Position numbers and translations under genes: made by a program. Shown piece by piece: positions 1 through 12,500 of a stretch of DNA of 64,000 bases (its first letter is position 1; every line of letters starts with the position of its first letter). The notes below the pieces were generated by a model. The model worked only from the letters and a program-made list of their open reading frames with translations, was not told where the DNA came from and ran no database searches. The stretch lies in NCBI GenBank assembly GCA_007644065.1, contig VJWN01000008.1, positions 1,180,411-1,244,410 on the forward strand, given 5' to 3'. The DNA comes from Margaritispora aquatica. Lineage: Eukaryota > Ascomycota > Leotiomycetes > Helotiales > Discinellaceae.

Positions 1-1951
1 TGAGATAGGAGATGGAAGAATATGCATCCTTACCACAACATGCTCATAACTACAAAACAAACGAACGAAGATTCAGAAAACAGAAACAACCACCAGTTTT
101 GGAATTTGCCCACCGTCATTGGTGGCGTCACCCTGGTATACCACTTACCTTATGGCAACTGACAGCAGATACTGCATGTTTTGAGGGTACCATTTATATA
201 ATTCGATATGCCTCCACTGGCTGAGTGATTGTTTCAATAACAGTCTTTTATTTCATAATATTAGAAACAAAGACGACGACTTGCTCATATCATGCACTGA
301 ACAACGAACAAATGAAGGGATGACACTAGTCATTCGCAAACTGGCGGAAGAAATATCATGATAGAAACGTTCCCCAATACCACGACACATTTATAGTCAG
401 AATATCTTTCGTCCATTTCCTACTTGTAGCACCCATACCGCCGAAGCTGCAGGAGAACCTCAAGGGATTCGAGGACGAATACTTTTCATCATGGTGTGTT
501 TTTTCTTATGTTAATGTTTTTTGGGGGGTTATGAATGTTACAAAAGATGAGATGAAAAGGAAGAGAGAAAAGGAAATATCTACATAATACCAACAACCCA
601 CAATTTTTCAGAATCAGATGCTACTCTCCTCTGCCATTATTGTCTTTGACCAAGGTCTTGGAGCAATTGCAGAAGTAAGTCGAGACTTTATGGAGTAGAG
701 CTGTATCATCATCAAAGAACCTCCGAAAGCCACCGAAAAAAGACAATGAAGCAAAAGCAAAGCAGAACAGAACGCTAACGACAATGAAAGGGTGAAGCAC
801 GCACCTGTTGATACTGAATGAAATTATAAACCAATATCAGAAATCTCTGTTCTTCAAATGCCTGTATTGTCCCACGACCAAGGTCGCATGACAAGGTGCA
901 AGTGAATTGGGTGAAGCAGAGAAAATCATCATGTTAGAAGGCCAGGTATGATACCGTTTCGGTGTTAGAATATATAAAGCGAAATTTAAGAAGAATGAAG
1001 AAGAAAGAGAATGTGAAGGAGGAAGTATGGAATTTATACAATGCAGTTTCTTAGTCTGGAGCCAGCGACACGCCAAATTAAGCGAGGCACTAAAAGGGGG
1101 AGAAGACCGGACTTGTATCTAGTCCTTTAGCCAAAGCACTGGAGCCTCGAGTTCATATGTAGAGCATCGAGAACTAGTCGCTAGTTTCCACACTGTAGCC
1201 CTACAATGCGACATTAGCTCGTGTTTCGGAGTCAGATGATGTTGATTATGATTGCATTTTGGATCCATTGACGACTTCGTGAATACCTACTTTGGCGTCT
1301 GACTCACTGTCCATCATATGATGATAGTGAGAGAATGATTGTTTGTTCCGGGAGACTCGGATTATATGGCGTTGTGTGATTGTTCAAAGTGGAAGAAGAT
1401 TCGAAATGGGTAGGCTTAACAAAAGTTGTGGACAGTTTCATGTGGATAATTTAGTGTTTATGAATGGGAATTGATCATTACAGCGGCACAAAGAGTATTT
1501 CAAAGTCTTGGGTGTGCATATAAATGTGCCAAAAGTCCTGTAGTCGCAATTTTGGTTACCACTCTGTGAAGTGATTATTGATGTCAGGCTTAATTATGTC
1601 TCTGACGACTCTGGATCGGATTTCTGAAATACATTTTTATAAAACCACACAGGAAAAGTATCTCACGTTGATGGAACACTAAGATTATGAAGATAGGTTA
1701 CCAGGACGTTGAAGACGACCCACTAGTAGATACTGTGATAATGTCGTGTTGCGGCTAGATTGTAGCTCCTATAATCTCTGCAGCCGATCTTCATTTCAAC
1801 AATATAAGATATGGACTCTTGAATAACATTTGAAACGTTTTGGAACACCAAGATTTTGGCATTAGATACGCTTGGCATACATCATTCCACCTATTACATC
1901 GTAACTCATAATCATCAATCACCATATCGCATTCATGTTCAATATCCAACC
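1..1951. other. Region without a confident gene
   Basis: No open frame in this stretch looks like a conserved protein. The one suggestive piece is 430-493 (+). It is preceded by a pyrimidine-rich acceptor (ttgtag) and followed by gtgtgt, and it would encode a hydrophilic segment containing KLQENLKGFEDEYF. I could not link it to a start codon or to a convincing downstream exon. The rest, about 840-1951, is AT-rich and probably holds the 3' flank of the RING gene that ends at 1952. Confidence 0.5.
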
Positions 1952-4900
1952 CTACCTATCCGACACCCTCACATACGGCGAAGGAAATAACCCTCTCTTC
2001 CCCATATAAGTACCATGCGCCCAATCCTCGGTGACAGCTTTCACCTCTCTGACCTCTGCTCCTTTTGGAAACAGCAGCTCATCATCTGCGCCAGGTTGAG
2101 GATACCACGACCATTCCGCCATACACCTTTTGCCCACTCCGCCACTGGGTGGGAAAGCTACATCAAGCACCATGCCAGGGACATTCAAAGGTACCGACTT
2201 CATAACGTCCGTTGTAACAAGTTTGGTGTGTGTATCGTCGCCTGAAATATGCATTCCGTCGCCCCAGCTCCATTTCTGCAGGTCGCCAGCACTGTGGTCT
2301 TGGATCGAACAAGGCTGTTCTGTTATTCCACGACCACCGACTAGATCTTGAATGGTGACTCTACGCTGACCACCACGCTTTTCCTCGAACGCAACAACAA
2401 CCATGCGATGTCCTTTCAGACAGCGGCGCCAACCTTGATTCCCATTTTCTGCACTAATGCGTCGTGAGGCTACCTGCTTAAGGTAGCATGTTGTGCAGAT
2501 ATCATAGTCCCCAGGTAAAGTGCCTGGCATCTTGCTTGTGCATGCGAAGCAGTGGTATCGTGATTCAGAAGGGTGGATCGGATGGCGGCAGACATCACAT
2601 TTGGTGGAGAAAGTCAGAGGCTTGAAGGGGCCTATGTCCATAACACCTGGTCCTGTGAGAATAGAAGCTGATAATGGAGCCTGGTGGTCGTACGAAGGTG
2701 ATAAAGGAGGCTCGTGATTATCCATAGGCTTATAAGTGAGAGGGAGAAGTGGATGTGTACACGAGTTGCCTTGATTGACACAAAGATTGCAGAATCCCCA
2801 GTCACCATCGTTGCATGCATCACATCTCCAGTAACATTCGTTGGTCCAAGCAAAGCAATTCATGCAGAAAGTGCCACTCTGCAAACGTTTATGTGGATCA
2901 TCCGAGGTTAGTGTTCTACGCCCATCTGCGCCTCCAGGAGCAATCTTTGGGGGAATATATCGACTAGGAGTAAGCATATGGGGTCTTTCAACATCCTGCC
3001 CAGAAAGTCGCATTTGCTCCCATCTAGTCCAGGCAGCTTGTCCGAAACCAAGCCAATGAAGACATCCCTTGCCATCTCTGTAACATGATAGACAAAGATT
3101 ATAAGCTCCGTTGTAGCACGTACCACAATTATAATGAAGTTCGTACTCGATATGAGACTTTGCACATCTTGCACAGTTCAAAGAAGGCTCTGGATACAAT
3201 ATTGGCGCCTTACGAGTTCCAACTGTAGACCCAGCAGAAGATGACGAACTTGGCCGTGTGCCACTCGAAAGGGCTGCAGCTCTGTCAGAAAGTGAAGTAT
3301 TTCGTGCATGTCCTCGAGGAGAGAGAGGTGCAGGTAAAAGTGACCGTTCTACACTAGGTTGCAAAGTGGACGAAGCAGTCGATGAAGGTACAGCGAGCTC
3401 TACGGGAGGGGCATTACGCTGTCGCCGCTCTGCCAAAGTCGTGGCTGGTAGATTTTGCTCCATTCTAGCCGGTGATTGAAGCTGAGGAGATGTAGTAAGT
3501 GTCGTCTCAATCTGTCGAGGCCTCGCTTCCGACTCAGTAAGCTCAGCAACTTGATGTACTGTAGGCTCTGTGCTGCTGCGAACCGCGGTGGTTGTAGCTC
3601 CTGGGCGTATTGCAGAAGTGGCTGTTTGTGGTCGGTCACTCAAATCCGTTTGCGATCGAGAGGTAGGTCTGGCTATGGGTTCAGCGACAGGTAAAGGATT
3701 CGTAGAACTTCGACTCCCACTTGTGGTCCGTCGTCTCCTGCGTCGGCCCTCGTCACCGGACTGGACCTCAAGGTGAGTAGACTGAGTAGCACTTATTGAC
3801 TGTGGTGGCCGACTTGGCTGCTCGGTGTTACTGATTGCACTTGGTGATCTGGAATGTGGCCTGGCTCTCCTTGAGGATCGTACACCCTCCGTATCCGATG
3901 TTTCTCTGGAGCTGGGTGCAGAAATAGCAGCTTGATTTCTTCGAGCACTTGGTTCAGTCCTTCGGACAGGTTCTCTTACAGTAGCAGCTTGTCTGGCCAA
4001 TTCACTCTGTCGCCTTTGAAATGCATCTGCTATCCTCTGACTGATTTGATCCTCTTGATTCACATCAATGTTTTCCAAATCTATACCATCTAGCAACCCC
4101 TCCTCTCTAATCTGGCGTAAAATCTCTTCCTCCATATCATGCGCATCGATATCTGAGGTACTGAGTATGGAACGTAAAGAGGGCTGATGTTCAATCTGGC
4201 GAGCTGCAGTCCTACTGATCTCCTCATTCATCCTCCTGTCCGCACTCCTCCTGCGTCTGCGCTCATCCGAGGGTTCTGGCTCCGCCTGCAATCTTTCTTC
4301 GGGCCTCCTTCGTCTCCTCTCTCTATCCCTCTCATCAACGCTTCTGTGATCTCGACTAGCATCTCTGCTGGCTGGCGCCCTGTGGTCCCTCGATCTCCCA
4401 CCTTCCCTTCGCCTCCTCTCTCTGCGTGCTGGATCCTCAACACCCACTTCCCGCAGGCTCAAATCTCGGACCTCACTCATAAGCCTTCTATCCTCATCTT
4501 CCGCCCTCCTCTCCCTCAGACTCTTTTCCCTCTCTTCCACCTTCGGCAGAACATTCTCCCCAGGTGTGTATTTCTTGCGATCGGTCTCCTTCTCTTCAGC
4601 GGTCCTGCCCTTGTCGGGATTCACAGCAAAGAACATGTCCAGCAGAGTCGCAACCTTCGCATCGTGCTTCGTATCTCTCACCGGCGCACGACATGCTGGG
4701 CAGGTATATGGATTCGCGCCGGGCGACAGTGGTGTAGGTGAGTTGCGAGATTGGGCAAGCAATGCGCTGAACCATGGCTTGATGCAAGAACCGCAGTAGG
4801 TATGTAGACAATCAAGGAGGGTAAGGGGTTGAAACAAGATCTCTGAGCAAATCTAGCACACATCGCCAACATTAGCAAGTGATCATGAGGCACGAAATAC

Positions 4901-5040
4901 CGTCACGTTCCCCAGATACTCGTCGTCGCATGGTGTCTCAAGGACAAACCCTGTCTCCGAGGTTCCTGAAAATTGGGGGCCAAACTCACAGAGCATGTCA
5001 ACTCTTTCTCGAGGTCCAAACCACGAATCTCCGACTCCAT
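1952..5040 (-). CDS. RING / triple ZZ-type zinc finger / SH3 domain protein, probable E3 ubiquitin ligase
   Basis: Two exons, 4990-5040 and 1952-4852, give 983 residues. The 137-bp intron has a GTGAGT donor and a CTAG acceptor. The intron splits the RING between residues S and I of ELTCS|ICSEIL, and joining it completes a C3HC4 RING: CSIC at about 16-19, CLHTYCGSC, then CPAC at about 63-66. An Arg/Glu/Ser-rich, probably disordered linker of more than 400 residues follows. Three Cys-rich modules then show ZZ-like CxxC spacing (starting near CARCAKSH, CMNCFAW and CDVCRHP). The C-terminus (ELLFPKGAEVREV...GLFPSPYVRV) reads as an SH3 domain. RING proteins of this kind transfer ubiquitin from E2 enzymes, and the ZZ and SH3 parts would select partners. 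The chosen start is MESEIRG at 5040. The frame stays open to an ATG at 5124, which would add 28 residues. Confidence 0.82.
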
Positions 5041-6388
5041 GACTCGATATCCTACCGTACCTTTAGGATTGTTTAAACCTTCGATATGTTTGCTAGGAAG
5101 GGGAGCGGGGCGGGGCGGGCACAAACATCACTCGCATTTAGTGTTTAACAGGCTGGCTGTGGCGCTGACAGCAATACGATGTGGATCTGCCTGCATCTGC
5201 ATCTGCAGGCCTGCGATGCCCTAACCAAGAGTTCCACGAGTCTGCCAAGTACCGACTTCTAGGAGGCAAGAGAAGTGTAAAATTCCATCCCTTTCTACTA
5301 TTTTACTTTCATTGGTTATTCTTGCTGTAAGATTTTCCATGACGATAGCAGACATGGTTTGTGGCAAGAGGCTTGGATTCTTTGGTTTGAGTAGCTTTAT
5401 AGAGCTTTCTTTTGGAATTATTTGATATTTTTTAGGGCAATGAAACATTACAAGAAGAAACCAAATTGAGATCACAAGGCGGAAATGTTCTTCTGTTCTG
5501 AAAGTTGTGAGGGCGTGAAAACATTGTTCTTTTTTATATAGAACTGACAGGCATGAACGCAATCAGCATGGGTATTCATTCAATTTCAAGACTTCTTCTT
5601 GTCTCCAAAATGATTACAGGACTCTACCACCCATGTAGTAAAATGATCCATTATATCTCCATCACACGACAGTGAAATTGATTCATAGCATATGCGACAT
5701 ATCAATTCCAGTCTAGACAAGTATGAAACTTTTCACTATAGTGCATGACTTTCTACTTAAGTACGAAGTACTAGCGTTCTTCTTAACTGCCTTTCTCCTT
5801 TGCATATATTATATGTATATCATATAAGACAAACTCGTCATCCCATTATTATGTGTTGGATACCGCTACACTGTCTCCCTTGGCAATGCGTTGAACCTCG
5901 CTTATGCTTTTTTCATCGTGTTTCCATTATTACCGTATCCGTGGCTATGGACTGTTTTTGTTCGTCACAACATAGACCCTCCTCAAAGCATACTGCTGTT
6001 CAATTGCTGTATCCGATTTGGATTTATGGAGGGCTTGACCACATGTATGACTGTGACCCAGCTTCACCTCCTTCAGTTGTCCTAAGCGAGACAATCTTCA
6101 ATTCGAATTTCACTTTTCGTCAAGGCAAGTCATTCAAAAGCCGAAGAACTCTTCACCAACATCTTCTCAAACCAAAAATACATACAGGTGTAGTCTCACC
6201 AATTCTAAGATAGCAGTGAACACGATACATGAATATTTAGCCTATAAACCAAGAATTTGGCACATCAACATTTAAATATATACAAATCTAAGCGTAACCT
6301 CTTCATCTAGTCATAAATCATACTCATCGCTCATAGTGATCGCTCAAGCCTCTTATCTTCCACCTTTTAATTTCCATCATCATCATCA
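5041..6388. other. Intergenic region between the RING gene and the chitin deacetylase
   Basis: This 1.35-kb stretch holds the 5' flank of the RING gene and the 3' flank of the chitin deacetylase, both on the minus strand. Open frames such as 5221-5562 (-) and 5800-6213 (+) have no domain, no signal peptide and no coding-like composition. A short CAT trinucleotide run at 6375-6390 lies at the deacetylase stop codon and 3' UTR. Confidence 0.6.
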
Positions 6389-6390
6389 TC
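6375..6390. repeat. CAT trinucleotide microsatellite
   Basis: About five tandem CAT units lie immediately 3' of the chitin deacetylase reading frame and overlap its stop codon on the opposite strand. Confidence 0.8.
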
Positions 6391-9300
6391 AAATGCAAAA
6401 CCCATACGCCGCCTGGCAACCCAGACCACAAAACGGCTGAAAAAGCCCCAAAACTAAGGAGCCACACCGTCCCCCAGCACTACAACACCCGCCAAATCTG
6501 CTTCCCGAACAGGTGTATCTTTTCGTCCCACCGCAAGAGCCATCGGTGCTGACGCTAATTTTCGGGGTTGGCGTTGACGAGGGTGTGGATGTCGAACTAG
6601 GCCTTATGACTGTCAATTTGCTGCTTGTTGCTGAAGAACCCGAGACTGAAACTGAAACTGACACCGCAACGAGTTTGCTTGTCGATGAAAGAGACGAAAG
6701 TTGACTAGAACTGAGACTGGATGAATAGCTTACTGTGCATGTTCCCGAAGCCGGCTTGCAGCCTGTGCCACAGTACGCGGCGGTGCTTCCGCACCAGCCG
6801 TACTGCGAGCAGCAGTTTCCGAAAGTTGAGCCTAGACACGTTATGGTAGATGAGCAGGAGCCGTCTGTGCTGACGGCTTGCGCGACGGCGGTAGAGGTTG
6901 CAGCTTTCGTGGAAGTGGTTACTGTAGTTGATGAGCGTTTGGACGTAGAGGTAATTGATGATGATTTTAGTGAAGTGGTTGAGGTGATGAGTGAAGAAGT
7001 TGAAGACTTGAGTGAGGAAGTTGAGAGCTTGCTAGATGATTGAGAGGATGACTTGAGGGAGGATGACTTGAGGGAAGAAGAGGATGTAGTGGTTGGTTGT
7101 TGGGAGGTGGATGAGGGTTTGGTGGAGGACGACGAACTACTTGGCTTTTGGCTTGTTGAGGATGATTTCGTGGAGGTTGATGAACTGGTTGACTTCAGGG
7201 TGGTGGACGATGTCGTTGAGGAGGATTTCGTGCTGCTTGATATTTCTGTTATGGATGAGCGAGTGGTCGGCAACGTTGTCAAATCAATTGCAAGGGATGT
7301 AGACGAGCTGGGCAAGCTTGATGTCGTGGAGAGAGTGGGCATGTCTGATACACTGGGAGACAATGAAAGCTGAGTTGACGTGGTGCTGGCAATAGAAGTG
7401 AAAGAGCTCATTGGAGGCACCCCGCTCGACGATTGAGAATCTGAAGAAGCACAAGACGCGAATAGGCACCCAGAAACTGCAGTAGAAACGGTTGAACTCG
7501 AAGACGCAGGAAAAGATGTAGAGATGCTGCTCAAAACACTTGCACTACTTGACACTGATGGTGATGTGGTAGTTGCAACAAAACTGGAAGAACTTATCAT
7601 GCCGATACTGCTGCTTAGAAGTGTCGGAGTACTGGAGATCACTAGACTGCTGAAAGTTGTACTTGAGCTGAGAAGACTGGTGCTGTCCGCCACAAACAAT
7701 TCTGTTGATGAACTTGTTGAAAAGACGCTAGAAAATGTTGACAACGCACTTGATGATGAACTTGAGCTTCCACAAGTGCCTGATACTGGCTGGCAGCCAG
7801 TTCCGCAGCTATTTGAATGTTAGCCTATGCCTGCTTAAGAGGGAAGAAATTAAGAGAATGGAGGTCTCACTAGTCAGTCGTGGCTCCACAGTAACCGTAC
7901 GCGCTACAACAGTCTATGTAACAGGGTCAGCAAGAAGACGGCGATGTAAACCCGAGGGCGAAAAGTTCTCGGTTACATACTTCCGAATGTCGAGCCCTGG
8001 CATGTTACATTGGCATTGCAAGAACCGTCGGTACTGATTGTCTGCGTGACAGGAGTCGTTGTTCCGCCACCACCAGAGCGATACCAATTGGCAGCTGGGT
8101 CACCGAGACATTCGCCTGTAGTGACTCCCTTGTAGCCATGCGCGTACATGGAGGCTAACATGTAGTCTGTGAGATTGTAAACAGTCTGGTAGTGAATATC
8201 ATGCTCAATCTGCAAGAAACTAGCACTCGCAGGGTTGGAAGGGTTAATTGCTTGATCCCAGATATTCTTGGAGGTTTGGATCAAGGTAGGGCTGTCGTTT
8301 AGATACCCAGCTGTGTCGAGGTCGAAGTCTGAATTCGATGTCAGCACGTTTATGTTATGATTTGAAGTGAGCCAGAACTCACATGTGACATGGTAACCGA
8401 GAGTCTTGAGTTTGGCACTGCAGGCAGCATCGCATGAAGAATAAGGTGGTCTGAGATTTGATCAGCTGTTATTTCGTAGATCTTGCAATTTTTCGTAGTA
8501 CCTCATGTAAGTTGGGAAGTATCCTAGGATGTTCCTAAAAGCCATCTCGTTATAGACAATTTGCTGGTTGAAATGAGTCGCATCGAGGGTTACCAGGTCT
8601 TGGTGGGACCATGTATGCGAGGCGATTTGGTGACCTTCGGCGACCATTCTCTATCTAAATGTCAGTTGAAGCACTGTCAATATGATTTTTGAGATTCTAC
8701 CTTGATGAGGTTTGCCCACACAGCTGTGCTGTCAATTGCACCTATTCTAAAATCAGCTAATGACAGAATCTGAGGTCTAAGCGAATCTAACCCTTTCCGA
8801 GATTGTTTCCAGCTATTGATATGATTAGCATGTTTCAATATATGAATTTTTGGATGCACACTTACTAATGAAAAATGTCGCCTTGGCGTTGTAAACCTTC
8901 AATTTGTCAAGAAGATCTGAGGTGTATGTGTATGGACCATCATCGAATGTAAGAGCAATATCTGAAGTGTGTTAGCGAAAAACCTCGTGTATAAGCAAAG
9001 AAACATGCCTCCAGCAACAGTACAATCGTATATTCCAGATCCTCCATATGGCACAGATCCTACAAGTGGACGCGCAATGCTGGCGGTGGATGCTCCGGCT
9101 GGGATCTGATTTGCATCGCACTTGGGTCCGTATAAAAATTGACAATCTGGAGCTGCACAGTATGCTGTTCCGGTGCCACAGTATCTTTGTGATGTTAGTA
9201 CAGTTTGACATGACCTAGATCAACACATTACCCTTCAGCCGAGCAACATAGGTTCGAAGCACAAGTTCCAACACCTGCACCACATGTAGTTGTAGATTGT

Positions 9301-9524
9301 CTTTTTCCCTTGATATCGGCATTGTCATTTTGGGTTGGATGACGTTCTTCGACATGTTTCCCTGAATAGACATCTGGTAGGGCATGGCGGGCTTTCAGCT
9401 CTGATAAAAACTGCCTTGCGCCTATCAATTGCGGGATTCCAGCATGTGCCTCTCTCGGATCGCTATGGGCGTTACTCAAGGAGGCGAGTCCACCAAGCAG
9501 GATAGTGCTGAGCTTCATATTCAA
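6389..9524 (-). CDS. Secreted chitin deacetylase (CE4/NodB) with four CBM18 chitin-binding domains and a Ser/Thr-rich stalk
   Basis: Ten exons (9232-9524, 9009-9184, 8866-8961, 8792-8812, 8701-8741, 8502-8650, 8383-8450, 7981-8328, 7871-7913, 6389-7808) total 2,655 nt, or 884 residues. A signal peptide ([19 protein letters not shown]) directs secretion. CBM18 number 1 (about 80-110) precedes the NodB domain. The domain's motifs are intact: TFDDGP, SHTWSH (metal-binding His), RPPYSS, the DFDLD-type motif and LQIEHDIH. These fit a metal-dependent enzyme that removes acetyl groups from chitin to give chitosan at the wall or septum. A second CBM18 follows at the exon 8-10 junctions ([20 protein letters not shown]). 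After it come a Ser/Thr-rich stalk of about 250 residues, probably O-mannosylated, a third CBM18, and a degenerate fourth at the C-terminus. One intron (8962-9008) appears to use a GC donor. Fungi often use such proteins in wall remodelling or to hide chitin from hosts; that role here is inference. Confidence 0.9.
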
Positions 9525-12500
9525 GGTTGTTCCGTGTGTTCTACCCGTTCTAGTGTATAGGTGCGTTCAAACGAAAGATTGCAAGTAGTCTTAAATATTC
9601 AATAAAGAATATTTGACAAGCAAGAGTGAGGTGAAGATTGAATGGTAGAAGTGCGAGGACAGCCACGCATATGTACAATTCAAGTTATGGAGAAAAAATA
9701 AGCTCCTATGCATGCAACCCGTATTGGGCGTGAAAAACAACACGCTTGTACAAGGTAGGCGAAAAGCGAAAGAGTAAGGTTGGACCCTGGAGAGGGGCCA
9801 AGGCTACTAAAACCCCAAAAAGTAAACATAATATCCACTCCCTTTCGGTAGTGGAACGATTTAGCACAAGAACCAATCGTATTGATTTGAAGTGCAAGAC
9901 AGTTTCTTATGCTTTGCGCTAGGAAGACCACTGACACTGACAGCTCATTTCTAGTTGTGAACACCATGCTGACGAGACTTGTAAAGTATCGCTTAACCAA
10001 TAACAAAGAGGCCTGCAATCCAGGTAGTATACATAGATGAATATCAAATTCTCAACTCTCAGATCATTGTTCCACAATTCCACAATTTACTGAAAACTCA
10101 GTGAGTTATATCCGAAAGACCTAAGTAGTTAAATCTGAGTCTCTGGGGAGGGGACTGGAAATCCAGACAGCAGCCGTGGCCTGTGGGATGCATGACCAGA
10201 CCCGGATGAGCTTTTAGGCACTAGTAGCCTAGATCCCATTTGTACGAGTATCATGGCCATGGATCCCAAGTACGGGTCGATGGGACAAGACTTTCCGAGA
10301 CTGTCCTTCTCCGTACTGAGGTGACCGCATGGCCGTGGAACGAGCGAGGGCGGTTGGCCGGCTCAGAGCTCGATACTGGAGAACCCGTACCACTGGTTCT
10401 GACAGCGGTATACTGAGGGAGCATCAACACCATGAGATACTAGCAGTAGCACTAGCAAAATTGGTATACGGTATGTCTCGCTAGATCTTGGCTGTGCGAA
10501 TAGAGAGGAGGTTGGATTAAGCACGGCCTAAAATAGACTGCTCGCTTGAATTCGGGAGACGCCGAGTCTAGAACTGTTCTCAGGTTCATTATATTTTATT
10601 TCCAGCCAACATTTATTTCTAGGTATATTCGCAACTTTTCTCTCAAGATTAATAAGATTAATCCATGTCATAAAATGGTTCTAGCATGAATCGTTTAGTG
10701 AGTATTCAAGTTCTCAGCACGAGCCAACCCAAACTCCACACAAGACAAACATGTTCTCGATCTCTGTCTGTCAAGCTCATGCACGCTGAATTATGCACTG
10801 ACTAAAAGAGGCGTTCATCCCGCCTCGAGTCTCAAATCATGCCACCAACAAAAGCATACCGTCTCTGTGTACGCGTGGTTCGGTCTCTAAGGAGATAGCC
10901 TCACCCTTCTACTCTATCTATCATTACTGCGAAACAACACGAGCTGCTGCGCGCTACTTCTTTTTCGATTCAATTCATTCGATTGATCCCAGTCCGCATA
11001 GCGCCCGCATATGATCGAATTCGAAAGAAAAAACCCCTCGTCATCTTCAGCTGGCATATCGTGGTCTGTCTTTCATGTCCGCCCCATTGTTTCCAATACG
11101 CGCAGGCCATGAATGGCTGATACTCGACGCCTACTATACGTAGGATGGTCGGCCACCCAATATAATGTATTCCCTTCAAACTTGTTTTTGCTGTGCTGTC
11201 AACATGCCATGGTTCGTGCTGCTTCTTTTCAAGTTGGACCTGCATGCAGAGAAATCTAAATTTAAAAGTGGCGAAAAGCTTGTCTATGGACGATGAGCAT
11301 GGAACGAATTAGAGAGGCTTTCATTCTGGCACCTTTTTCTTTCTTCCCGATCTCTGCTCGTCACGATCTTCCGCTCATGTCTCGAAGGAACGAGCTAAAT
11401 AGTTAGTACCATTGCATTGCATTGGAACGATGATCAACTTCGCTGCGGACTCGAATGCCGCAATGTGGGGCTCAATGACGAGGTGCATGGTAGCTTTCAT
11501 AGCTTCTCATGCACATATATAGTCGGTGTGGCATGTCTGTTGCCGATAGTCTCGTATTTTCTCTTGGTTAAAGAGAAATGTTTCGGTCCGACAAGACTGA
11601 TCATCCTATCTATGTATTGAGACTCTTGCATGACTTTGGAAGTTCAGCTGACAGAACTACCTCTCAATTCAACCACAAAGTACACAAAATGGTCACGTTG
11701 TTCCGATTAACATCCGTGCTTCAAGTAAAAAATTCGCAGAGAAATTAGTGTTTCTTGTGCTGACCCTATTCAAAGATTTCTGATATTCGACCGTTTTTTA
11801 TTCACGCTATTTCATTTTTCTCCACATGTTTATTGTGCTGTGGTGAGATAAAAACGGAGTGGTTTCGATATTTTGGGCTGTCAGCTGTAGCCATTGTCTG
11901 GAAAACATCAATTAGGCTGGCCACGAATTGCGAGGTTTGATGGTTTTTCTTTGGTCACGTTATCTTCAAAGCATTCTCATTTTGTTACCTTTATTTAATA
12001 TCATGGTTTGAATTTATAAACTAAAAGTGCTATTTCCTTGTTAGATCTACCTAAGTTTTCTCCACTTCCCTACGAATACTCGAGTACGGAGGTAAGAAAA
12101 CCAGCACTAGTACTAATTATATTAGCGCAGCCAAGATACAAACGTCGAAATATTCTGATATCCCAAGTCAGTCAGTCACCCTCTGGTGTTATTCCGTTAT
12201 ACACCAAGGGGTTACCATGGGGCTCATTTGTTCTTGATCATAATCACAGCTTCACCGCTCCAGACCTTGTACTGATCGATACAATTCGAGACTCTCAGCT
12301 GAATATCAATCGGATTTGGGGTTGCAAGGAATTCCATTGCAGTAATGAAGCCGAATCGAAGGATGGGAGGCGCACGGATCGCACCGCAGCAGAGCATTGA
12401 GCGAGTCAAGAATGTGGATGAGAGAACTGGCAAGGAGCTAGGATTTGAGCATGAATTCCAAGACATATCGGTCGCGAACTGAGGAACTAGGAAACGGTAT

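Noticed and set aside
5221..5562. 113-residue open frame
   Set aside because: It lacks coding-like composition and any recognisable domain.
6440..6470. An 18-nt intron in the last CBM18 that would restore a normal loop
   Set aside because: A GT..AG segment exists, but 18 nt is far below known intron size limits in fungi.
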